64,000 nt of DNA, from contig NZ_FMXB01000002.1 in NCBI RefSeq assembly GCF_900103415.1, forward strand, positions 138,545 to 202,544, read 5' to 3'. Shown in pieces: positions 36,057-48,000 of this stretch. The position numbers and the translations under genes are program-made. The stretch comes from Methanobrevibacter millerae. GTDB lineage: Archaea; Methanobacteriota; Methanobacteria; Methanobacteriales; Methanobacteriaceae. Every line of letters begins with the position of its first letter. Position 1 is the first letter of the stretch. The notes beneath the pieces were generated by a model, which saw nothing but the letters and a program-made list of their open reading frames with translations, was not told where the DNA came from and searched no databases.

Positions 36057-39000
36057 CTATTCAAAAAAATCGAACCTGTTTAAATAATTGAATAATCGTT
36101 TAAGATACTTTTTATCAGGTTTAGGCCAATCAAATCCCAATGAGTGAAGAATATCAACAGTCTGTTCAATTTCTACATTCTCCTCGAAATCATCTTCTTC
36201 ATCAAAGTCATCAATTGAAAAATCGGCAGTTATAATACCTCGTATAGTATCATTAATGTTATGTTCATAAATCCGTTTAAATTCTTCGAAACCCACTTCG
36301 GAAATTCCATAACCGAATGCATTTAATGCTTCGACAATATCCCTCTGGGAAATATAATGATTATTCATACAATGGAATACTCTGGATTTATTCGGAGTCT
36401 TACACAATGCAAGAATTCCCTTTGCAACATAATCTATTTGACTCATATCAACCTTTTCATTAGCCATTGCAGGATTCATTGCACCCAGTTTTTTAATGGT
36501 CTTAATGTTATTTAAAAATGCATTTGTATCATAATTTTTCTGGAACATACCATCTGAGTAACGGCTCATCAAGTTTCCTACTCTAATTATTTTTACTGGA
36601 AGTCCTTTAGTCGCCGCTTGTAAAACTGACCTTTCAGCTAAAAATTTACTGCATACATATTTATTTTCCAAATCCTGTTCATAATATAATGTTCTTTCAT
36701 TATATTCCTGATTTGGATATGCCACATCATTTAAAGAGTATGATGAAAGAACGCTGATTGTTGATATCTGCACATATTTTATGTTATTCCTTGTTTGGGC
36801 GAATTTAAGTCCATTGATTACACCATCGACATTTACCCGGAATATATAATCATCGGCAGTATAGTGTTTTACAAGTGCTGCTGAATTTATTATTGTATCA
36901 ATCGGTTCATCTTCAAGTTTTTTGAAATCATCAATTTCAGTTATGTCACCTTCGACTACGATGATGCGTGATCCGATTAGACCTGTGAAATCTTCATCGA
37001 AGTAATAATTCATCACATCAATTAAACGTTCTTCACATGAATCAAACTTGCCTTTCCTTAACATACAATAGATTTTTCCTTCCTCATTTTTGATGAATTC
37101 ATATAGAATATGGATTCCTAAAAATCCTGTAGCACCAGTCAATAGGACATTACCCAATTCCAGATTTTCACCATCAAAGAAGTTTTCTAATGTATTTTCT
37201 TCGAGAAGTTTATTGATTTCACTGTAATCATAGTTTTTGATAATGTCCTCTTCTATATTCAACTCCTCATCAGAACCGCTTTCTCCAGACAATAATTTCG
37301 CCAGCGCTTTAGGAGTTTTCTTCTTGAATATATCATCATACCTTATAGTATATCCTCGTTTAAGCAATTCAATGATTAATTTTGATGCAATAAGTGATGT
37401 TCCTCCAATTTCAAAGAAATTATCCTCCGTACCAACAGTTTCTATATTCAATATGGATGAATACATTGCACAAATTTCCTGTTCAAGTTTTGTTTTCGGC
37501 GCCACATAATTCAAATCCATTCTTGGTTGCGGAAGTTTCTTAGTATCAGTTTTTCCATTTGGTGTTTGCGGCATTTCATCAAGCTGCATGAACACGGTCG
37601 GAATCATATAATTAGTAAGTCTGTCTTTTAAGAACTCTTTTAAATCATCTCTGTCAATTTCGCCATTAGCTGTGTAATATGCACATAAATGATCAACATT
37701 ATTAATCTCTTTAATTACAACAACAGCCTGCCTTATATTCGGATATTGACCAATGTTGGTTTCGATTTCACCAATTTCGATTCTTAAGCCTCTTAATTTT
37801 ATTTGGTTGTCTATTCTTCCTTTAATGTCTATTTCACCATTAGGAAGTTCAATAGCATAATCCCCACTCTTGTAATATGGAATGCCATTGATAGATAAGA
37901 ATGACTCTTTGGTTTTTTCAGGCATGTTATAGTATCCTTTTCCAACACTCATACCTCCAATGTACAATTCACCCATTACACCATTAGGAAGCAATTTACC
38001 GTCAATGTCACGAACATCAGTAACATAATTGGTTAAAGGAGGACCCACGGTCAAATCGTTTACATCAGTGACCTCTTTGTTGTTTGAGGTGATTGTTGTT
38101 TCTGTTGGACCATAACTATTATAAACAACTGCATCACTGTATTTTCTTAAATCTTCATAAACTTTTGCTGAAAATTGTTCTCCACCAAGGAAAATACATT
38201 TTAAACAAGAAATCACATTACAGAATTCATCTAATTCAAGATAAGAGCCTATTCTTGAAGGAGTAATTTCTAAAACTTCAGGTTTATTGTCATCAATCAA
38301 TTTAATAAGCTCAGGAACATTTTTGATTTGGACATCATCAGCCAATATCAATTTCAATCCATTTGAAAGAGATGTGAGAATATCATCAACAGACACGTCA
38401 AAAGAGATAGTTGTAATACAAAGCAAACTATCATAAGTGGATTTATGGTTTTGAGCCTGATTACAGATGTTTTTATGACTAATCATTACCCCTTTAGGAT
38501 TACCGGTTGAACCTGAAGTATAAATCATATATGCCAAATCATCTGGAAGAACCTCAACATTCGGATTAACAGTAATCCCCTCTTCAATAAGTTCATTGAC
38601 ATTTATGGAATTATCGGAAGTCTCATAGCTTATGATGTAATCCGCCTGACTGTTTTCATAAATGTAGTTGATTCTTTCCTGAGGATATTCAGGATCAATA
38701 GGAACATATGCGCAACCTGCTTTCAGAACCCCTAAAATGGAAGCAATTAAATTACTGTCCCTTTTAAGCATTATAAGAACATTGCTTTTAGGTTTTACAC
38801 CTCGCATGATTAATGCATTTGCAATCCTATTACTTTTCTCATTCAACTCCCCATAAGTTAAAGTAGCATCACTTGCAACCAATGCAACGGCATTTGCTTT
38901 TTCAACAACCCTTTTTTCAAAGCGTTTATGTAAAATTGGAGTGTCAATTTCTTCAAATTCTGGAATTTCCCCTTCAATCAATTCAATGTCATTTATTTTT

Positions 39001-42000
39001 AGTTTATCCATATCGTTTATAAAGAATTGGAATAAGATATATTTAATTGAATGCAGGAATAGATTAACATAATCTTCAGTATAAATTTGATCGTTATATT
39101 CCAAATATGCGGTAATAAATTCACCATCATCATAAATGTCCATGTTTATTTTATAGTCAGTTGAAACAGTACCATCAAGGTCAATTGCTTCGTAACCTCT
39201 ACCATTAAGTTCAATGTCATTCTTTAAGGATTCATGAAACGCATAGAAGAATTCCGGTTTTAATTGATATTCTTCTGAAAGTTTTGTGTACGGATAATCA
39301 CTATGAATTATTGCATCTTTCCATGCTTTATCAACTATTTTTATGTAATCTTCAACCAGCATATCACGATTTTCGCTATTTACAATAATCGGCAGCGTTT
39401 TAACTAACATTCCTTGAGTATTTGAATAATTTGAGTTTGCCCTACCGTTGAATATTGTTGTAATTAATGACTTATCACTAAATGTAAATTTATTAAGGCT
39501 TAAAAGTATAGCTGCCATAAATAAAACGTTTGAACTTACTGAATGGTCTTTACAGAAGTGCCTGATAAAATTAGAATCCATTTGATCCGAAAGAAGTTTA
39601 ATATTTCCAATATCCGGATTGCCATTCATATTTGGAGTTAAAACTGTCGATTCAATGTCTTGACTAAATTGTTTTTTGAAGAATTTCTCGGAAACTTCAC
39701 TAATAGAGGTTTTCTCTTCAATAAGACTGTATTCGAATCCGTTAATTATTTCAGCTTCTATTTCTTCATTGTTATATGCTTTGGCCAAATCATTGAAGAA
39801 AATACCTAAAGATACTCCATCAGTGATAATATGGTGGAAATCAATGAATAATATAGTTTCTGTTGGTGTTTTATAGATTTTAAATCTAAATAATTGATTA
39901 TTGTCTAATGGAATCGGTTTTATGTCTCTCTCCATTATTTCTTTATTAGTAATAGAATCTATTTCAACAATTTCTATTTCTTCAATTTCAGCATGATCAC
40001 ATCTTTTTTGCAATATTTTTCCATCGTCAGTATTAATAATTCTTGTTTTGAGATATGGATGTGCATCAACAGTTTTAATAACAGCATCTTTAAGTTTATT
40101 AGGATCAATACTGCTTTCAAACCTTATTGCAAAAGGCATGGTGTATTTGATTTTTTCAGTTTGCATACACTCATAGTAAATTCCCATTTGGTTTTCGGTC
40201 AATGGGAAATATTCCATATCCTTTGCAGTTTCAATAATTTCATCCACATCTATTTCAGATTCTATATAATTGTCAATTTTATCTGCAAGCGATTTTATTG
40301 TCGGATTTGTGAACAATGATGTTACATCAATATTCACATTCATTTCATTGAAAATCATTGAGTTTAATTTCATTAATGTTAAAGAAGAGAAACCCAATTC
40401 ATATAAATCATCTGTTGTACCGAATTTATTGGTATTGGCAATTGATGCGACAAGTTCAACTAATTTTTCTTCAGTTTCGTTTTCAGCTTCAACATAATCC
40501 AGATTTAATTTTGGTTTTGGAAGTCTTTTAATATCTGTTTTACCATTTGGAGATATTGGCATTTCATCAAGCTGCATAAATACAGTTGGAACCATATATT
40601 CAGTTAATTTATTTCCCAAATACCTTTTCAAGAGATGTATATCTATTTCTTCATCCGCTGTGAAATAAGCGCATAAATGTTCAACATTATTGATTTTCTC
40701 AATTACAACAACAATTTGCTTAATACCCGGGAATCTGGCAATATTTGATTCGATTTCACCAAGTTCTATTCTCAATCCCCTTAATTTAATTTGGTTGTCA
40801 ATTCTTCCTTTTATTACCAACTCGCCATTTGGAAGTTCAATTGCATAGTCTCCGCTTCTATAATAAGGAATATCATTAATATATAGGAATGCTTCTTTGG
40901 TTTTTTCTTCCATATTGTAATATCCTCGGGATACACCATTTCCTCCAATGTATAGTTCACCCATTACACCACAAGGCACCAATTTACCGTCAATATCCCT
41001 AACTTCAGTTATGCAATTGTGCAGAGCTTTTCCAACAGTTATATTTTCAGCACTGGTGAGTTTATGGGTATTACATGTTACTGTTGTTTCAGTCGGACCG
41101 TAAATATTATAAACTTCCAAATTAGGATACTCTAAAAGTCGTGAAATTAGGTCTTGAGGCACCATTTCTCCACCAACACCAATATACCTGAAGTTAGGTA
41201 CCTCTTTGGCGAATTCCTCATATTCCAAATATTGTTTAAATCTTGATGGTGCGGAAAATGTAAGTGAATCCGGTTTTTCTCTTTCAACTAACTCTGCCAA
41301 TTCCGTAATATTTTTTATTTCACTATCGTTAGCCAGCACCATTTCCAAACCGAAGGTCAACGGCATGAAATCAAGTAAAAATGCGTCAAAGGATACTGTT
41401 GAAAGAGCAAGTGTTTTTTTCATTTTTGAATATGCATTATAAATTACACTATCATCGCTTTTTGAGAACAGATTTGTAATATTCTTATGACTAGTCATTA
41501 CTCCCTTAGGATTGCCTGTAGAACCTGAAGTGTAAATCATATAAGCCAAATCATCCGGATTAATTTCCACTTGAGGATTTGAGGTATTCTCCTCTTCGAG
41601 CAATTCATTAATATCGATTGAATTTTCAATCACGCCATCCGCTATTAAATAATCTGCCTGACTGTTTTCAAAAATATAATCAATCCTGCCTTTAGGGTAG
41701 TTTATATCAATAGGTATGAATGCACATCCTGCTTTTAAAACACCCAAAATGGCTGAAATAAGGTTGCTGTCGCGTGGAAGCATTACTAACACATTACTGT
41801 TAGCTTTGATTCCTCTGTTTATAAGGGCATTAGCAACACGATTTGCTTTTTGGTTAAGTTCACTATAAGTCAATGAACCATCACTTGCAACTAATGCAAT
41901 GTTTTCCGGAGTTTCATCAACCTGTTTTTCAAAGCGTTTATGGATAAATGGAATTTCCACATCAATAAATTCATGTAATTCCACATCATCTTTTAATTTT

Positions 42001-45000
42001 ACATCACAGATTCTGCAACTGTCCATATCATTTTCAAGGAATTGAACTAAAATGTTCTTCATAGATTGTATGAATGTTCTAACATAATCTTCACTGTAGA
42101 GCTGGTCATTATATTCTATGATAACATTAAACTCATCACCATTATCATAAATAGCCAAATTGATTTTAGATTCAACTGTAACCATATCAACCCCAGGTAA
42201 CTCCTGTGGGATGTACTCTTTATTGTTTATTATCATTTCATCTGATTCCAAGAATTCATGATACGCATAGAAGAATTCAGGTTTTAATTGATATTTCTCA
42301 GCAATTTTAATATATGGATATGCACTGTTTCTTATGGTTTCCTTCCAAGTTTGGTCAATGGATTTAATGAAATCTCTGACTGACACTTGCCTGTTTTCAT
42401 TATTGATTATAAACGGAACAGTTTTTACCAAAAATCCTTGAGTATTGAAATAACTTGGACTTGATCTTCCATTGAATATTGTTGTAATTAATGTTTTGTC
42501 ACTGAATGTGAATTTGTTTAGATTTAAAATGGTGCTTGCCATAAACAAAGCATTTTTACTTATAGAATTATCACTGCAAAACTCATTAATTAATTCTGAA
42601 TCAATAGTATCAGAAACATTTTTTATTTTACCCTCATCAGGATTTCCATTAAGATCTGGAGTTAGAATATTGGATTCTATTCCTTGAGTTAATTTATTAT
42701 CGAAAAATGCCTTTGCAGATTGATATGTTTCACTATTTTCGACATCTTTTTCCAGAATACTATAAGTATAACCATCGATTATTTCTTCTGACATATCTCT
42801 ATTTTCATAGATATCTGCTATATCTCTAAATAAATTGTTTTGCGATACTCCATCAGTAATTATATGGTGGAAATCCGTGAATAAGACAACTTCATCAGGG
42901 GTTTCGTATATTTTGAATTTGAACAATTGACTGTCCTCTATAGAAATCGGGCCAACATCATTTCTGACAATGTCTTCATCGATAATGCTATCGACTTTAA
43001 CAATTTCAATATCGTCGATTGCCACATCATCACATCTTTTCTGTTTTAATTCACCATCATAATTTACAATTCTTGTTTTAATATATGGATGTGCTTCAAT
43101 AGTAGCAATAACAGCTTGTTTAAGTTTATTTGCATCAACATCACTGCCAAATCTTACTGTTGTAGGCATTGTATATTTAATCACGTCCGGATTTTGCTTA
43201 CATTCATAGTAAATACCCAATTGATTTTCAGTCAATGGATAATACTCCATGCCTTTGGCTGATTCAATAAGTTCTTGAAGACCAGACTCTTTTTCATATG
43301 AATTATCAATTTCTATTGCAAAGTTTTTTACGGTTGGCTCATTGAATAATATGGAAATGTCTAAATTCGCACCCATTTGATCATAGATTATTGAATTTAA
43401 TTTCATTAACGTCAATGAAGTAAAACCAATAGAGTATAAGTCATCTGTAACACCAAATTCATCAACATCTGAAATGGATGAAACAATATCATATAATTTA
43501 TCTTCCGTTTCAGTTTCAGGCATCACCAAAGCCAATTTAAGTTGAGGTTCAGGCAGTTGTTTCAGGTCTGTCTTGCCGTTTGGTGTTCGTGGCATCTCAT
43601 CTAGCTGCATGAACACGGTTGGAACCATATATCGAGTAAGCCTGTCTTTTAAAAATTCTTTTAAATCATCACTGTCAATTGTCTTATCAGCAGTATAATA
43701 AGCACATAAATGTTCATTATTGTTAATCTCTTTAATTACAACAACAGCCTGCCTTATATCGGAATATTGACCAATATTGGTTTCAATTTCACCAATTTCT
43801 ATTCTTAACCCTCTGAGTTTAATCTGATTGTCTACTCTTCCTTTAATGTCAATTTCACCATTCGGAAGTTCAATAGCATAGTCCCCGCTTCTGTAATATG
43901 GAATGTCATCGATAGTCAGGAACACCTCTTCGGTTTTTTCAGGCATGTTGTAGTATCCTTTACCTACACCAGTACCTCCAATGTACAATTCACCCATTAC
44001 ACCATTAGGAAGCAATTTACCGTCAATGTCACGAACATCAGTAATATAATTGGTTAAAGGAGGACCCACGGTCAAATCATGTACATCAGTGACCTCTTTG
44101 TTGTTTGAGGTGATTGTTGTTTCTGTTGGACCATAACTATTATAAACAACTGCATCACTGTACTTTTTTAAATCTTCATAAACTTTTGCTGAAAATTGCT
44201 CTCCACCAAGGAAAATACATTTTAAACAAGAAATCACATTACAGAATTCATCTAATTCAAGATAAGAGCCGATTCTTGAAGGAGTAATTTCTAAAACTTC
44301 AGGTTTATTTTCATCAATCAGTTTAATAAGCTCAGGAACATTTTTGATTTGAACATCATCAGCCAATATCAATTTCAACCCATTTGAAAGAGATGTCAAT
44401 ATATCATCAACAGACACATCAAAAGAGATAGTTGTAATACAGAGCAAACTATCATAAGTGGATTTAGGATTTGAAACCTGATTACAAATGTTTTCATGAC
44501 TAATCATTACCCCTTTAGGATTACCGGTTGAACCTGAAGTGTAAATCATATATGCCAAATCATCAGGGGCGACATTAACGTTAGGATTTTCTGGATTGCC
44601 TTCTTTAAGCAGTTCTTCAATGTCTAAAGATTTTTCTCCGGATTCATTGGCAATAATATAATCCGCCTGACTGTTTTCATAAATATAGTTTATTCTATCT
44701 TGAGGATATTCGGGATCAATCGGAATGAATGCGCAACCCGCTTTAAGGATACCCAAAATGGAAGCAATTAAATTACTGTCCCTTGAAAGCATTACTAAAA
44801 CATTGCTTTTCGGCTTTACTCCCCTTTTAATCAATGCGTTTGCAATAACATTCGCTTTTTCATCCAATTGCCTGTAAGTCAATGTGACATCACTTGCAAC
44901 AAGAGCAGTTTCATCACCTTTGCCAATCACTTGTTTTTCAAAGCGTTTATGTAAAATCGGCATATCGACAGGCGTGAATATAGGTGTCTCTTTACTTTCA

Positions 45001-48000
45001 CCCAATTCTATTTCACCAATGCTTAATTTTTCAATATCTGCCTCAATTAATTGATTTATTACATCGATGATGCAATTTAAGAATGTGTCAATGTAATCTT
45101 CACTGTACAATTGGTCATTGTACTGAAGGAATAATTCAATATTATCCCAAGTTTCATTAACATCTAAGGATATTTTATAGTTAACTTCGAGTGAATCCAA
45201 ATATTTAACCTTATAAGTTTTACCATTAATCTCAATTTTTTCAGCGTTAAGATCATTGTATGCATAGAAAAACTCTGGTTTCAATCCAAACTCTTCAGAA
45301 ATTTTAGTATAAGGATAATCAGAATGATTGATGGTTTCCATCCATACGTCATTGACTGAATTTAAATATTCTTTAAATGATAATGTCCTATCATCATTGA
45401 TTGAGACAATTGGAAGCGTTTTAACTAGCAATGCCTGCGTATTGATGTATGATGAGTTTGACCTTCCATTGAAAATAGTTGTAATCAATGTTTTGTCATT
45501 GAATGTATACTTATTCAAGTTCAGCATGGTTACTGCCATGAATAAAACATTAGGAGTTATCCTGTTTTCACTGCAAAACCTATTAATCAATTCGGGGTCG
45601 ATATTTTTAGAAATTGATTTTAAAATACCTTCTTCAAAATTACCATTCAAATTAGGAGTCAATACGGTCGAATCAACTTCTTTGGTTAATTTATCCTGGA
45701 AGAATTCTCTAGACAATTCATATTTTTCACTGTTTTCATTCTCACTTTCAATTATGCTGTTAATGTAACCGTTGATTGTTTCTTTTTCAATTTCAATTCC
45801 CTGATAGGCATTGGAAATATTTGTAAACAGCTTATCTAAGGATTCACCATCGGAAATTATATGGTGGACATCTGAGAATAAAATTGTTTCACTAGGAGTT
45901 TTATAGATTTTAAATCTGAATAACTGGTCATTATGCAAATCAAATAGTTTTAGATTTTCTTTTTCGATTTCATCATCGGAAATATTATCAACATTAACAA
46001 TAGGAATATCATCAATATCTATTGAATCATTACGTTTCAGCATCACTTTACCTTTTTGAGATACAAATCTGGTTTTAAGATAAGGATATGCTTCAATTGT
46101 CTTAATTACAGCATCACGCAATCTATCAGCATCAATTTCACTGCCAAATCTTATGACAGATGGGAGATTATACTGTGCAACATCACCGCTTTGAATGCAC
46201 TCATAATAGATTCCCATTTGATTTTCTGTCAATGGATAATAAACCCTATCCTTAGATGATTCTATTACACTATTCAAATCAAGAATATCATTGTTTTCTA
46301 TTTCATTTGCAATATTTTTAATTGTAGGATCATTCAATAATGAAATAATATCTAAATTAACACCCATTTCTTCATAAATCCGTGCATTTAATTTCATCAG
46401 TGTCAATGAAGTAAATCCGACAGCATACAAATCATCAGTAGTACCGAATTCCTTTGTTTTGCTGATGGATGAAGCAATTTCATGCAACATTATTTCAGTT
46501 TCAGTTTCCGGGAGCGTAAATGATAATCTAAGTTGCGGTACTGGCAGTTGTTTCAGGTCAGTTTTGCCGTTTGGTGTTTGCGGCATCTCATCAAGCTGCA
46601 TGAACACAGTCGGAACCATATAACGAGTAAGACGACCTTTTAAAAACTCTTTTAAATCCTCACTATCAATCTCTTCATCAGCAGTGTAATAAGCACATAA
46701 ATGTTCATTATTGTTAATCTCTTTAATTACAACTACCGTTTGTTTGATATTTGGATACTGCCCAACGTTTGATTCTATTTCACCAATTTCGATTCTTAAT
46801 CCTCTTAATTTTATTTGGTTGTCGATTCTTCCTTTAATGTCAATTTCACCATTTGGAAGTTCGATTGCATAGTCCCCACTTCTGTAATATGGAATGCCAT
46901 TTATAGTCAGGAACACCTCTTCGGTTTTTTCGGGTAAGTTGTAGTATCCTTTACCTACACCAGTACCTCCAATGTACAATTCACCCATTACACCATTAGG
47001 AACCAATTTTCCATCAATGTCACGAACATCAGTTATATAATTAGTTAAAGGAAGCCCTACAGTCAAATCGTTTACATCTGTGACATCTTTGTTGTTTGAG
47101 GTGATTGTTGTTTCTGTTGGACCGTAACTGTTATAGACAACTGCATCACTGTATTTTCTTAAATCTTCATAAACTTTTGCTGAAAATTTCTCCCCACCAA
47201 TGAAAAAACACTTTAAGCAGGATATAACATTACAGAATTCTTTTACCTCAAGATAAGAAGCAAGTCTTGAAGGAGTAATATCTAAAATTTCAGGTTTGTT
47301 TTCATCAATTAACTTGATTAAAGAGGGAATATTTTTGATTTGAGTATCATCAGCAAGTATTAATTTCAACCCATTTGAAAGAGATGTCAATATATCATCA
47401 ACAGACACATCGAAAGAAATAGTTGTAATACAAAGCAAGCTATCATAAGTGGATTTAGGATTTGAAACCTGATTGCAAATGTTTTCATGGCTAATCATTA
47501 CTCCTTTAGGATTACCGGTTGACCCTGAAGTGTAAATCATATATGCCAAATCATCAGGGACAACATTAACGTTAGGATTTTCCATATTACCTTCTTTAAG
47601 CAGTTCTTCAATGTCTAAAGATTTTTCTCCGGATTCATTGGCAATAATATAATCCGCCTGACTGTTTTCATAAATATAGTTTATTCTATCTTGAGGATAT
47701 TCGGGATCAATCGGAATGAATGCGCAACCTGCTTTAAGGATACCCCAAATGGAAGCAATTAAATTACTGTCTCTTGAAAGCATTACTAAAACATTGCTTT
47801 TCGGATTTACTCCTCTTTTAATCAAAGCGTTTGCAATAACATTCGCTTTTTCATCCAATTGCCTGTAAGTCAATGTGGCATCACTTGCAACAATAGCGAT
47901 TTCATCACCGTTCTCCATTACCTGCTTTTCAAAACGCTTGTGAATCAAAGGCATTTCAACTTCACTGAAGGAAACATTTTCATTTTCGCAGACAAGAGCA